Assembly (NCBI GenBank): GCA_947184155.2
Contig: CAMXCT020000901.1
Location: forward strand, 130,001 to 194,000
DNA from: Cladocopium goreaui
Taxonomy: Eukaryota; Sar; Dinophyceae; Suessiales; Symbiodiniaceae
Direction: 5' to 3'
Length of the DNA stretch: 64,000 nucleotides
The notes beneath the pieces were generated by a model. That model was not told the DNA's origin. It saw only the letters and a program-made list of their open reading frames with translations, and ran no database searches. A program made the translations under genes and the position numbers. Position 1 is the first letter of the stretch, and each line of letters opens with the position of its first letter. Below, piece by piece: positions 12,239-23,244 of the stretch.

Positions 12239-15200
12239 GGGACCAAAGTGGAGCATTTTACCAGGCACCCAAAAATTGATTTTCATTGGCTTTTTTTTCC
12301 GATCAATTTCAATAGCACAGCTCTATTCAAAAATGCATTTTTGGGGCTCGATCTGGCCGGGAAGCCATGTGGTGGTGATGCTGAGCAATATTGTAAAATG
12401 AAAAAAATGTTCCCCATAGCTAGGTTAGCCAGTGGCGTATCCACTGGTGGCTGCAGGCCGCAACCCCTGCCCCCAGGGACCACAGTGGAGCATTTTACCA
12501 GGAACCTAACCTAGCAATTTTTGGGTGCCTGGTGGCTGCAAGCCGTACAGTGGAGCATTTTAGAAAGCACCCAACAATTGATTTTCATTAGCTTTTTTTC
12601 CGGTCAATTTCAATAGCACAGATCTATGCAAAAATGCATTTTTGGGGCTCGATTTGGCCGGGAGGCCATTTGGTGGTGATTCTGAACAACTTAGTCCCTG
12701 CAAAATGAAAAAAATGTTCCCCATAGCTAGGTTAGCCAGTGGCGTATCCACTGCAGAGCATTTTACCAGGAACCTAACCTAGCAATTTTTGGGTGCCTGG
12801 CGGCTGCAGGTAATCCCTTCCCCGAGGTATCACAGTGGAGCATTTTACCAGGAACCTAACCTAGCTATGAAAATCGATTCATGGGTGCCTTGTAAAATGC
12901 TCCATTGTGGTCTCTGGGGGAAGGGGGATACGGCCTGTAGCCACGACTGGGTAGGCCACTGGCTAACCTAGCCATGGGGAACATGCAGCCCGTACCCCCT
13001 TTTTTCAAGGACCAGTCACATGTGTTTGGTGGCCCCCCCCCAAAGTTGTACTTGACTCTGCCTGGGTTCTCCCAAGGACGATGTATCATACAAAAGTCAT
13101 ATGTTGAGAACCCCCACTAACGTAGCTATCATTTTACACCATTCAAGGTTTCCAACATGGAAGGAAGCCCACTAACGTGGCTATCATTTTACAGCACTCA
13201 AGGTTTTCAACTTTAAAAACAACTAACGTGGCTATTGGCAAAATTAGCTATACCTAACATAGCTAGTGTAAAGTGTTCCACATTGTTTCAGCTCAACCCA
13301 TAAAGTGACTTGTTTTTTCCCTTTTGTTCTCTCTTGAATCTTAGGTAGCTAACGTGGCCCTTGCAGCCTGCATGGCATCAATGTGTGCCAATGCCTTAAG
13401 GTTTTAATCAAACAAGTAAGCTTAAATATGACATAGCTAGGGTCCCTAAAAACGGGGTACGGGCTGCATCCCCATAGCTAGGTTAGCCAGTGGCGTATCC
13501 ACTAGTGGCTGCAGGCCGTAACCCCTTGCCCCCAGGGACCACAGTGGAGCATTTTACCACGAACCTAACCTAGCAATTTTTGGGCACCTGGTGGCTGCAG
13601 GCCGTAATCCCTTCCCCTAGGGAACACAGTGGAGCATTTTACCAGGCACCCAAAAATTGATTTTCTTAGCTTTTTTCCCGATCGATTTCAATAGCACAGC
13701 TCTATTCAAAAATGCATTTTTGGGGCTCGATCTGGGTGGGAGGCCATTTGGTGGTGATTTTGAGCAACTTAGTCCCTGTAAAATGAAAAAATGTTCCCCA
13801 TAGCTAGGTTAGCCAGTGGCGTATCCACTGCAGAGCATTTTACCAGGAACCTAACCTAGCAATTTTTGGGTGCCTGGCGGCTGCAGGTAATCCCTTCCCC
13901 TAGGGACCACAGTGGAGCATTTTACCAGGCACCCAAAAATTGATTTTCTTAGCTTTTTTCCCGATCGATTTCAATAGCACAGCTCTATTCAAAAATGCAT
14001 TTTTGGGGCTCGATCTGGGTGGGAGGCCATTTGGTGGTGATTTTGAGCAACTTAGTCCCTGTAAAATGAAAAAATGTTCCCCATAGCTAGGTTAGCCAAT
14101 GGCGTATCCACTGCAGAGCATTTTACCAGGAACCTAACCTAGCAATTTTTGGGTGCCTGGCGGCTGCAGGTAATCCCTTCCCCGAGGCATCACAATGGAG
14201 CATTTTACGAGGAACCTAATCTAGCTATGAAAATCGATTCATGGGTGCCTGGTAAAATGCTCCATTGTGGTCTCTGGGGGAAGGGGGATACGGCCTGTAG
14301 CCACCACTGGGTAGGCCACTGGCTAACCTAGCTATGGGGAACATGCAGCCCGTACCCCCTTTTTTCAGGGACCAGTCACATGTGTTTGGTGGGCCCCCCC
14401 CAGGGTTGTACTTGACTCTGCCTGGGTTCTCCCAGGGACGATGTATCACACAAAAGTCATATGTTGAGAACCCCCACTAACGTGGCTATCATTTTACACC
14501 ATTCAAGGTTTCCAACATGGAAGGAAGCCCACTAACGTGGCTATCATTTTACAGCACTCAAGGTTTTCAACTTTAAAAAACAACTAACGTGGCTATTGGC
14601 AAAATTAGCTATACCTAACATAGCTAGTGTAAAGTGTTCCACATTGTTTCAGCTCAACCCATAAAGTGACTTGTTTTTTCCCTTTTGTTCTCTCTTGAAT
14701 CTTAGGTAGCTAACGTGGCCCTTGCAGCCTGCATGGCATCAATGTGTGCCAATGCCTTAAGGTTTTAATCAAACAAGTAAGCTTAAATATGACATAGCTA
14801 GGGTCCCTAAAAACGGGGTACGGGCTGCATCCCCATAGCTAGGTTAGCCAGTGGCGTATCCACTAGTGGCTGCAGGCCGTAACCCCTTGCCCCCAGGGAC
14901 CACAGTGGAGCATTTTACCACGAACCTAACCTAGCAATTTTTGGGCACCTGGTGGCTGCAGGCCGTAATCCCTTCCCCTAGGGAACACAGTGGAGCATTT
15001 TACCAGGCACCCAAAAATTGATTTTCTTAGCTTTTTTCCCGATCGATTTCAATAGCACAGCTCTATTCAAAAATGCATTTTTGGGGCTCGATTTGGGTGG
15101 GAGGCCATTTGGTGGTGATTTTGAGTAACTTAGTCCTTGTAAAATGAAAAAAATGTTCCTCATAGCTAGGTTAGCCAGTGGCGTATCCACTGCAGAGCAT

Positions 15201-16075
15201 TTTACCAGGAACCTAACCTAGCAATTTTTGGGTGCCTGGCGGCTGCAGGTAATCCCTTCCCCTAGGGACCACAGTGGAGCATTTTACCAAGCACTCAAAA
15301 ATTGATTTTCATAGCTTTTTTTCCGATCAATTTCAATAGCACAGCTCTATTCAAAAATGCATTTTTGGGGCTCGATTTGGGTGGGAGGCCATTTGGTGGT
15401 GATTTTGAGCAACTTAGTCCCTGGAAAATGCAAAAAATGTTCCCCATAGCTAGGTTAGCCAGTGGCGTATCCACTGCAGAGCATTTTACCAGGAACCTAA
15501 CCTAGCAATTTTTGGGTGCCTGGCGGCTGCAGGTAATCCCTTCCCCAAGGTATCACAATGGAGGATTTTACCAGGAACCTAACCTAGCTATGAAAATCGA
15601 TTCATGGGTGCCTGGTAAAATGCTCCATGGTGGTCTCTGGGGGAAGGGGGATACGGCCTGTAGCCACCACTGGGTAGGCCACTGGCTAACCTAGCTATGG
15701 GGAACATGCAGCCCGTACCCCCTTTTTTCAGGGACCAGTCGCATGTGTTTGGTGGGCCCCCCCAGGGTTGTACTTGACTCTGCCTGGGTTCTCCCAAGGA
15801 CGATGTATCATACAAAAGTCATATGTTGAAAACCCCCACTAACGTGGCTATCATTTTACACCATTCAAGGTTTCCAACAAGGAAGGAAGCCCACTAACGT
15901 GACTATCATTTTACAGCACTCAGGGTTTTCAACATGGAAGGAAGCCCACTAACGTGGCTATCATTTTACACCATTCAAACTTTCCAACAAGGAAGGAAGC
16001 CCACTAACGTGGCTATCATTTTACACCATTCAAGGTTTCCAACATGGAAGGAATCCCACTAACGTGGCTATCATC
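12239..16075. repeat. satellite array 2, ~1.36 kb higher-order units
   Basis: Matching landmarks recur at 12789, 14149 and 15512 (periods 1360 and 1363). Each unit contains two or three copies of a ~300 bp block: GTGGAGCATTTTACCAGG, then AATTTCAATAGCACAG, AAAATGCATTTTTGGGGCTC, then CATAGCTAGGTTAGCCAGTG. A segment with CCCACTAACGTGGCTATCAT words follows. The last unit carries extra copies of the ACTAACGTGGCTATCATTTTACA segment (15835-16075). Array 1 abuts array 2 abruptly at 12238/12239. Short open frames repeat with the unit and are not called. Confidence 0.88.
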
Positions 16076-17068
16076 CTGTTCTCCACCGCACGTATAACAT
16101 AGATTTATCAAAAGGAGGACGCAACTAACGTGGCTATCATCGGGATATGGCCATTTTACACATACCTAACGTGGAAAAACCTATCGTTATACGCGGAAAA
16201 AGTACATCACGTTAGTTTACCAGAGTGTAGCTTGTTGTATGTTTGCCAGAGGGTAACCATAGCCATAGGACTCCCAACTTCTTGGGGTTATTCCCATAGT
16301 TAACTGCACCACCCAGTATATAGCAATTTACACATCAAAAAAAGGGACCCATTGACAATTGAGAGTGTGTGAAATATTGGAGGGAGGGGATGAAAAATTG
16401 CCTATCTTAGATACCTTGCATTTTTTTCCTGTTTCATCTATGGAGGTGTCCAAAAATATGGCTACCCCAAACCGAACCATTGGTTTTCCCATTGAGAATC
16501 ACCTATTTTGGATCATTTTGGGGTCCCCTCTCAGGAAACCACCATAGTATCCTTCAGCTTACTTGGTGCCCCAATCCAACATGGGTCCCCAAGGCAGGCG
16601 CAGCCACAGCCAGCGAACTACAGACAGACTCTTCGCACAAGATACCGACTCTTGATATTTAATGTAGCTTATGGAAAATCAGCATGTTTGATATGTAAAT
16701 GTAAATCATCATAAATTAATATAGATTATCTATAAATCATGGACCATTTTTCATAGCGATTTTAGTAACCAGAGGGTATCTACCATAAAGCCTAGTTAAC
16801 CTGCTTATAAATCAACTTGTGAGAATCCACCAATGAGGGATCGAATTTTTTGTTGCATCGCTGGCTCGGAGAGAAAAGTCCTCAACATGGCTTCTCAAAG
16901 GGATCCTAATGGATTAACGGGGGCCAAAACCTAAGAGCCACTAAAATGAGCTATAATGACTAACAGATACTAACAGTATTCTATCTCCCCCCAAAATGGA
17001 CTCACCCATTCATTTCTTCGGGATCTTCATGAGAGAACCCGGGTTTTTTGAGCCATCTCCGGGTCACA
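16076..17068. other. non-coding, decayed repeat remnants
   Basis: This stretch holds array-2-like words (TAACGTGG) to about 16230. It also has isolated CCAGAGGGTA ends of foldback family 1 near 16250 and 16770. The GC-richer island at 16560-16660 is open in more than one frame. I see no supportable gene. Confidence 0.4.
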
Positions 17069-17209
17069 GATCCTGGCTTTTGTCGTTCTTGGCTCGGGTT
17101 CGATGGCATCAACCCAACCTCGCCAGGTGCGGCCAAAGTTGCCAAATGGAAAACTGCGGGAAACCTGAGTTGCAACAAGCTGAGGCAGCGCATGGCGAAA
17201 AAATCGTTG
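17069..17209 (-). CDS. possible further exon of HFDVNKT-family gene
   Basis: A GC-rich island is open on the minus strand. One frame gives LPQLVATQVSRSF followed by FGNFGRTWRG, which loosely resembles the part of the HFDVNKT family that follows the AAGLQG segment. A plus-strand frame is also open, so strand and frame are uncertain. It lies just left of the better supported exon at 18276-18331, as expected if the gene continues leftwards. Confidence 0.22.
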
Positions 17210-18275
17210 TGGATGTATTCATATATTCCAGCAATAGTGTCGTCATCCACCAATTTCAACTCAAGTTACTACATGGCTGAGTTCCAAAACAACGCCAAGC
17301 ATTTATTGATGAAATATGATGAAATTCACCCCGGAAATGGATGGAAAAATGGCACCCTGTGAAACCACTGTCGAATGGATTCCATTTTGCAATAGATCAT
17401 CTGATATTGATCTGATATTATTCTGATATTACTCTATCGCTTTGTTGGCCACACTCCTACATCCAAAAAATTCTTCTTGGATGGTCGAAACCTGCCCAAC
17501 CGGCTGGCAGGCTTGATTCTCAACAGTCAATGGATTGGGAAACCATGGGAAATCCATGGGAAATCTATGGGTTTCCCATGAGGAAACCCTGGTTTTTGCC
17601 ATGGAATCTAGGGGGTTCCAAATGTTCCCTTGATCCAATCCATTGAAAAAAGATATGACGTTCACATGGCTAGACTCTGTGACCATATGACTACACCCAA
17701 TACAGTACCTATATGATCCTATATGTACTAAAAACCTGTTCTTCTGTGTATGCTCCTTCCTTTTGGACGTGGATATCACGAAAAAGAACTCTGATTTGGT
17801 CCAACTAGAGTAGGATACCCATAATCTGGTAAACATCACACATTCTCTTAGTCTACAAGACGTTCATCTAACTACAACTAAACTATGTTGTTCTTTTCTT
17901 GAAATATCTCCCACTTCCCAAATTCGTAGATATGAGTGCCAAAATCTTCCAAAATCCAGCATTCTCCGTGAAAATCCCTCAGGTCATCCATGTCCCCTCT
18001 TTCTTTTCATAATCAGCCGTCCCAACCTTGACATATTCTTCATGTCCATCAAAAAAGATGAACAGGAAATATCCCTCATTAAAAAACATTTAATAAAAAC
18101 ATCAATTCCCCAGAAAAACATCCTCAAAAATTGTTGGTTTTTCCATGAATCTTCAACAAGCAATCCATATGGATTTTTCCCCAACAAATCACTTTTCCCA
18201 TGGTTTTCCCATGGTTTTCCCAACCCCCATAGGGCTTTTCCAACGGTGCCACCGGTGCCACCGGTGCCAGGTCAC
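17210..18275. other. intron-like AT-rich DNA
   Basis: The sequence is AT-rich with short CCATGG/CCATGGTTTTCCCA inverted words (17550-17600, 18195-18225). The 136-codon minus frame at 17429-17839 has intron-like composition and no recognisable motif, so it is not called. Confidence 0.4.
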
Positions 18276-18331
18276 ATGTTGAAGCTCAGGCCTTGAAGCC
18301 CCGCGGCTTCGGCCTCTTTGGATTTCCGAAC
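18276..18331 (-). CDS. HFDVNKT-family gene, exon (AAGLQG segment)
   Basis: On the minus strand a consensus acceptor (TGTGCCAG) precedes a 56 nt exon translating to VRKSKEAEAAGLQGLSFNM. A GTGACC donor would cut within the last codon. The AAGLQG-then-M pattern matches my recollection of this family, in which a basic helix is followed by an A-A-G-L-x-G stretch. The phase is compatible with the exon at 19796-19867, which ends on a whole codon. The neighbouring exons are in the expected protein order. Confidence 0.5.
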
Positions 18332-18806
18332 CTGGCACATTGGGATGGCGATGATACCATTGGGGATATCTACGTATGATATATGTATGTATATAATATA
18401 TAAACAACATATATGATATATGATATATGATATGATATATATATATTGATTGATTGAAAAGTCATTGTTTTTTTTGCAAGTCAGTGTTTGTTTTTGGTAA
18501 CCAATCAATGTTCACTGGCCAAAAGATTGTCTGATATGTGTCCCTTAGCTTTTATTTTCAGAACCAACATGGATAACATTGACTCTAAGTAAGAGATTTT
18601 AGCGAGTGACAAAAAATAAGAAAATTGGCCAGATGTTCAACTGGGTCTTGCCGCTTCTGAGACCGTCGGAGGGTAAGACCTTAAGCCTTTGAAGCATGTT
18701 GAAGCCTGATCCATGAAAATGAGGCTAACAATATTAACAATGAGGTTAAAATAGCAATCTGTGTGGCTCAATTGAGGGTCCAGGATGGTACATGTAAACC
18801 ATCAAA
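18332..18806. other. intron-like DNA with AT microsatellite
   Basis: (TATGATATA)n at 18375-18445 is followed by AT-rich sequence. I see nothing coding. Confidence 0.4.
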
Positions 18807-18917
18807 CATATGGGTATGGGTCAATACCTATAGATACATTTTTAGTGGGATGAACATCCATTTACCAGCTATTTTGGGGTTCACTAGGTACCAGGGTTTT
18901 GACCCATCCCCATATGG
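18807..18917. mobile_element. foldback element family 3 (GGGTCAAAACC ends)
   Basis: Left end CATATGGGTATGGGTCAA faces right end TTGACCCATCCCCATATG. No coding capacity. Related copies are at 50649-50740 and 53491-53587. Confidence 0.6.
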
Positions 18918-18955
18918 CTTTCGAAGCCAAAATGTGCCTGGCTGATTGTTTCAAG

Positions 18956-19053
18956 CCACTACTTGCTCTATGCCGGCGCCGAAAGTCGCGCCACAACGCG
19001 CAGGGCCACAGTCAATGACACCACGTGTTCTACACGTATGAGGTGCTTGGTGT
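18956..19053. other. exon-like GC island
   Basis: A GC-rich stretch among AT-rich flanks stays open in two plus frames and one minus frame. It is probably an exon fragment, but strand and product cannot be fixed from the sequence alone. Confidence 0.25.
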
Positions 19054-19060
19054 ATAAGGC

Positions 19061-19180
19061 ACTCTCCGGTAAACTAACACATAGCTATCAAAAATGGCCA
19101 ATTATAGTTGATCTACAGTACCTATATAAAAGATCATAAAAGAGTGATTTTCCATAGCTATGTTAGTTTCCCGGAGGGTA
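19061..19180. mobile_element. foldback element family 1, diverged copy
   Basis: Ends read CTCTCCGGTAAACTAACA and TGTTAGTTTCCCGGAGGGTA around a ~70 bp middle containing GGCCAATTATAGTTGAT. The length (120 bp) and inverted ends place it in the TACCCTCTGGTAAAC family. It contains no ORF. Confidence 0.75.
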
Positions 19181-19549
19181 TGTTTAGCTACTTGTCACGT
19201 TACACTTACACTTACACACCGCAACCAGCACGGCAAAGACGCGCAGATTGAAACCACCAAGCAGAGTAGTGCCATTTTTGGGAGGTTTTTTTTAAAGCCC
19301 ATCCACAACTGGAAGTGTACAAAGCATCAAAAAACGTCAAAAGATGCAGGCAAGAAACCTCAAGAATGATAGTGAGATTTGTTTCCCAATGCAAAGACGA
19401 ACATCCAAGGCGTGCTTTTGGGGAACTGTGAAGTCCGATCCAACCGTTTAAAGAGACTGGATTGGTAAACTAGAAACAAAATTCAGGAGGCTTAACCGGG
19501 CTTCACCAACCGGCTCAATGAGACCAGAAATGACCCACAAAAAGATCCA

Positions 19550-19640
19550 GTCTCCAGAAATGATGATCCAGATTCGAATGAATCCCCGTCTCTGAGGTGC
19601 GCAAAAGCGCCAGGCGATGCCTCCATGGCTATAACTTACG
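19550..19640. other. exon-like island
   Basis: A GC-richer segment is open in a plus frame (NDDPDSNESPSLRCAKAP) and also in minus frames. It lies between two exons of the minus-strand HFDVNKT-family gene. Strand is unresolved. Confidence 0.22.
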
Positions 19641-19795
19641 GTATAACATGTTAGGGATTGAAAAATCCCCATAAGTTCGGATAGAACCGCAGCCTGGTCC
19701 TAGCGTTATAGAAGTTAGAATAGAAGCTATTTAGGCGCTTTTCTAAGCCATTTATTCCGTGGAACTGCACCAAAAAAGTCTTCCCTTCTACAGAC

Positions 19796-19867
19796 GTCGG
19801 AACACGTCCCGACCTCTTTAGGCAGCTGCATCTTTTTGATGGTCAACTCCAGAAGTTTCTTCATCTC
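19796..19867 (-). CDS. HFDVNKT-family gene, exon (KKLLELTIKKMQLP)
   Basis: This is a 72 nt minus-strand exon, exactly 24 codons, with acceptor AATGCAG and donor GTCTGT. It encodes a basic amphipathic helix, EMKKLLELTIKKMQLPKEVG. Uncharacterised dinoflagellate and algal proteins with the N-terminal HFDVNKT motif have, as I recall, a K-rich helix ending in MELP/MQLP at this position. Upstream (21208-21291) and downstream (18276-18331) exons fit the expected order. Function is unknown. Confidence 0.55.
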
Positions 19868-19937
19868 CTGCATTCATCGTGAGGCGAATCCGATAGGTGA
19901 GTTGGCTGTCACTAACTGCTCGTTGAACATAGCTTTC

Positions 19938-20052
19938 CATATGGTTATGACTAACATAGCCATGGGATTTCGATGGCCCATAGAAATAGATGGTTTACCG
20001 TTCTTAAAAATGGGTGAATGTTCCATGGCAAACTGTTAGTCATAACCAGATG
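19938..20052. mobile_element. foldback element family 1, ATGGTTATGAC variant
   Basis: Left CATATGGTTATGACTAACAT faces right GTTAGTCATAACCAGATG. The middle contains GGCCCATAGAAATAGATGG. It is non-coding and related to 20454-20561 and 34331-34445. Confidence 0.7.
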
Positions 20053-20156
20053 TACATCATGGATGACCATGACGACTGGTATTGAAACCCATGGTGAGTT
20101 AGGCGATCCCCCATAAATAAGGAAATATCCATATGGGAAGTCATCGAAATCAACAG

Positions 20157-20275
20157 AATTTCGTGTCGGGGTGGCTTTTCCCGAAGCAGTTGTAGCCACA
20201 TTCCCATTTCGCCACTCCGGCGTTTCACATCAGACCGACTTTGATGACGGAATCCGAGAGTTCACCGCGTATGGC
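20157..20275. other. exon-like island
   Basis: A plus frame preceded by AACAG reads VGVAFPEAVVATFPFRHSG and ends at a TGA. Minus frames are partly open too. Composition supports an exon, but the series around it is on the minus strand, so strand is unresolved. Confidence 0.25.
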
Positions 20276-20453
20276 TGATCCAGATTGGTCAAGAGGTTGA
20301 CGCCAGGGAGTCCTTGAGGCTTGGAGTCCTGGAGTCCTTGGCTGAAACCCTCAGTCTCCAGGCACTGAAACTGGTGTGAAATGTTGAGCTCCAGAAAGTG
20401 GTTCAGGCTTCGCCATGACGCCATGGGAATTTCGACCTTTTTTTAATCCAAAT

Positions 20454-20561
20454 TACCTTCTGGTTATGACTAACATAGCCATGGTATAGATGGCCCATTT
20501 ATAGATGGTTTACCTATTAAAAATGGGGATTTTCCATGGCTATGTTAAATTACCGATGGTA
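20454..20561. mobile_element. foldback element family 1
   Basis: Ends are TACCTTCTGGTTATGACTAA and TGTTAAATTACCGATGGTA. The middle has the family words GATGGTTTACCTATTAAAAATGG. No ORF. Confidence 0.7.
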
Positions 20562-21084
20562 CATACCATTTGGGTTTTTCCCCACCTTGCAAGTCTTTGC
20601 ACCAACAATAGTTGCTAGTGCATATTCACTTGCATCTCCTGTGCTTGGAAAACTTAAGCCAAATTGATTGCTGGTAGACTACGATTTTGTCTCAATCCAT
20701 CATGTCATATCATTTATTGCTGACCCTACGGGAATCAAATATGGTTTGCTGGAAATACCCAAGTAACTTCGATGATTCTCCCAGCCAAAAAAACATCCAA
20801 TTCGTCTGGGGAGTTCCAGCCATGTAGCAAAAATTACTGACAGGTACCGTAAACCCCCCTTGTTTTATTGGTTATCAAGACCCTCCAAGTACCCAGGAAA
20901 AAATACAAAAATGTTACCCTATTATTTCGCGTTTTCACCCATTTTATCCAATTTTAAAAATGGGATTAATGAGGGTCTAATCCTTTCCCCCTTAAAAAAA
21001 AAAAACACCCCCAAGAAATCATATTTCAGGAAATATAAACACATATTGGGGACCAAACCATTATACAAAATGCTGGCGTTTACC

Positions 21085-21207
21085 CTTTGCTAAACTAACA
21101 TAGCTATATAATTATGGAAAATGGATGAAAATGGTCCATTTATATAGTTTGAAGATGTTCCATGTTCACAAGCGCTTGCTTTTCAAGTTCACTTTATGTT
21201 AGTTTAC
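21085..21207 (-). mobile_element. foldback element family 1, ending at an exon
   Basis: Plus-strand ends are CTAAACTAACATAGCTATA and TATGTTAGTTTACCAG. Read on the minus strand, the preceding exon runs straight into CTG|GTAAACTAACATA, so the donor would lie inside the element. The other end is diverged. Confidence 0.5.
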
Positions 21208-21291
21208 CAGACCACCGCTCTGCCCCGGGATTTTTGACAACTTCGGCTCCGTTTCAACGGGTTGCCCCTGCACCAGCGAGAAGGAACGCAC
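21208..21291 (-). CDS. HFDVNKT-family gene, exon (VRSFSLVQ)
   Basis: On the minus strand, acceptor GTCGTAG is followed by an 84 nt open exon beginning VRSFSLVQGQPVETEPKLSK. The donor CTG|GTAAAC belongs to the adjoining foldback element. A V-R-S-F-x-L-V segment precedes the K-rich helix in the family as I recall it, and the helix exon is the next one downstream (19796-19867). A plus-strand frame is also open here, but it has no neighbouring exons in order. Confidence 0.5.
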
Positions 21292-21826
21292 CTACGACGC
21301 AGCGCAGGTGACGCGATGGTTGGATCTGCATTTGATGTAGACCATATGGGGGTTTCATCACCCCTACCTTACGTACCCCCCCTACCCCCCCCTTAAAATA
21401 ATAAACCATAATTATTTCAACGGGCCTATACCCTTATTCGATTCATCGAAAAAAACTATACATATATGGAAATAATTTCTATGAACCCCACCCCCCCCTC
21501 AAAATGTGTTTCCCCAGTGGTTCCCTAGTAGGATGTTATTTCAAAATTATTTTGACCCCCTTTCACATAATTATTTGGTAGGGGGTTCAACATGTCAAGT
21601 TGCCACGGTGTTCTCCACCCACCCCCTTCCACCCCTCGGTTTTCTTCTGCGGCTGTTGCCTCAATCTTGTCTTAATGAAAGCTTTCCGAGCTGGGAGCCG
21701 CAGCGTCCCCAATCAAAGCTCCGTCTCGCGCTTCCATTCAAAGTGAACCCATTGGTTTTCAATGGTTTCAAACCCAAAACCAAAAACATATGTAAACTCT
21801 CAAGTCATGGCAATGGCCTCTGGTGA

Positions 21827-21972
21827 GCCTTCCTGGATGCTTGCCACAAGCTTGATGGTGCATGTAGCAGAGCAGAACTGTCATCGAAATGGCACATGTC
21901 TGCGAAAATTGCCAGTACGCGTGCAGCTTTGCAAAGTCCTTTTGTCGGACACAATCTGACCACACATTGCTA
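21827..21972. other. exon-like island next to a foldback element
   Basis: The island is open on both strands: plus AFLDACHKLDGACSRAEL, minus CKAARVLAIFADMCHFDDSS. It abuts the CTGGTTGG element at 21974. It is likely an exon, but strand and product are undecided. Confidence 0.3.
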
Positions 21973-21973
21973 C

Positions 21974-22065
21974 CTGGTTGGCAACCCCTCTGAAAAACAT
22001 TAGTCAGTTGGAATGATTATTCCCAATATATGGAAAAATAGAAAATGTTCCAAACCACCAACCAG
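21974..22065. mobile_element. foldback element family 2 (CTGGTTGG ends), TSD CTAC
   Basis: Ends are CTGGTTGGCAACCCCTCTGA and AAACCACCAACCAG. It is flanked by the 4 bp direct repeat CTAC (21970-21973 and 22066-22069). The middle holds the family words CAGTTGG and TTCCCAATATATGGAAAA. No coding capacity. Confidence 0.8.
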
Positions 22066-22297
22066 CTACAATTGTCTGCCACAATGTTTTAATCCCAAAC
22101 CCCCAGTACTACACCCCCGCATTCTATGGTCCCGAACGTGTACATCCCCTACATCCACGATGATTTAAGTGGGGCGTGTTTTTATTAAAGTACAGTACTT
22201 TTTCTCATGATGAATGCCCCAAGCTAGTGGCTTAAACCATGATTTCTGGAAACATCAAGACCATGCTGAATGGAGCTCAAACATATGTTTGTATATA

Positions 22298-22403
22298 TAC
22301 CCTCTGGTTATTTAACATAGCCATGGAAAATGGCCCATTTATAGATGATTTACCTATTAAAAATTGTGATTTTCCATGGTATATGTTAAATAACCAGAGG
22401 GTA
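22298..22403. mobile_element. foldback element family 1
   Basis: Near-perfect inverted ends TACCCTCTGGTTATTTAACA and TGTTAAATAACCAGAGGGTA enclose GGCCCATTTATAGATGATTT. The outermost TA could be the target duplication. Confidence 0.85.
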
Positions 22404-22879
22404 TACATATATGTATTAAATAAGACCGGAGCAAAATATGTCTGCCATTGGGAACAATGATCCCAATGATAGACGAACGCAGACAAAAAATGACACCACC
22501 ATATTTAAACAATTATGGTTACCGTTGCTTACTTAGATTTGATGCTCAAGCGAGCAGCGTTCAAAACCCTGTGTCGTCCCTTCATATATACTGATTAGTT
22601 GATGGGGATTCCCCGTTCATGAATTGTGATGTTCGCCATGATATTGTGTCCAAACAAATCCCAAAAACAAACCATCAACCATCATTCAATCGTTTAAATT
22701 CGTCTACATCCTGATCAAGTTTGATGGTTAAAACCTGCGACGAACTAAAGATTATCATTTGCTGATGATGATGGTTGATGGTTATGATGGGTTGATCAAC
22801 CATTTAATCATCATATGATGGTTTAAGCATCAGCCATTTTGCTATGAAAAATCTTTGATAATCACCGCGTTGGTGGTTT

Positions 22880-22994
22880 TACCCTCTGGTAAACGTTTAC
22901 ATAACCATTGAAAGTGGCCCATAGAATTAGTTGATTTACCTATTAACAATGGGTGGATTTTCCATAGTTTTTTGTAAACGTTTACCAGAGGGTA
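22880..22994. mobile_element. foldback element family 1
   Basis: TACCCTCTGGTAAACGTTTA and GTAAACGTTTACCAGAGGGT face each other around GGCCCATAGAATTAGTTGAT. A further half copy, reading GTTTACCAGAGGGTAA, ends near 23090. Confidence 0.85.
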
Positions 22995-23080
22995 ACCATA
23001 ATATAGTCCATTAAATCCCATTAAATCCTAATTAATCACAATAAGTCTCCATGAAATCACATAGTTATGTAAACGTTTAC

Positions 23081-23153
23081 CAGAGGGTAACAACCACTGC
23101 TCGCTCGAACTTCTCTTGGCTTCCCGGACCGCTTCCTTCATCGCCTTTTTGTC
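23081..23153 (-). CDS. candidate exon, K/E-rich, of HFDVNKT-family gene
   Basis: On the minus strand a consensus acceptor (CTCTCCAG) opens a 73 nt frame beginning DKKAMKEAVREAKRSSSEQW. It runs into CTG|GTAAAC of a foldback half-copy. Its position between the WEW exon (34.7 kb) and the VRSFSLVQ exon (21.2 kb) and its charged composition suit the family, which has a DKKARK-like stretch before VRSF. I hold the assignment loosely. Confidence 0.4.
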
Positions 23154-23238
23154 CTGGAGAGAGGCTGTTTTGGATCCCAAGGATGGGCGGAGCTTTACCG
23201 GTCTTCCACTTGTTTGCTACAGATATATATATATATAT

Positions 23239-23244
23239 ATACAT
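23239..23244. repeat. copia-1 target-site duplication (left)
   Basis: ATACAT immediately precedes the left LTR and is repeated at 31995-32000 after the right LTR. Both sit in (TA)n microsatellite DNA. Confidence 0.75.
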
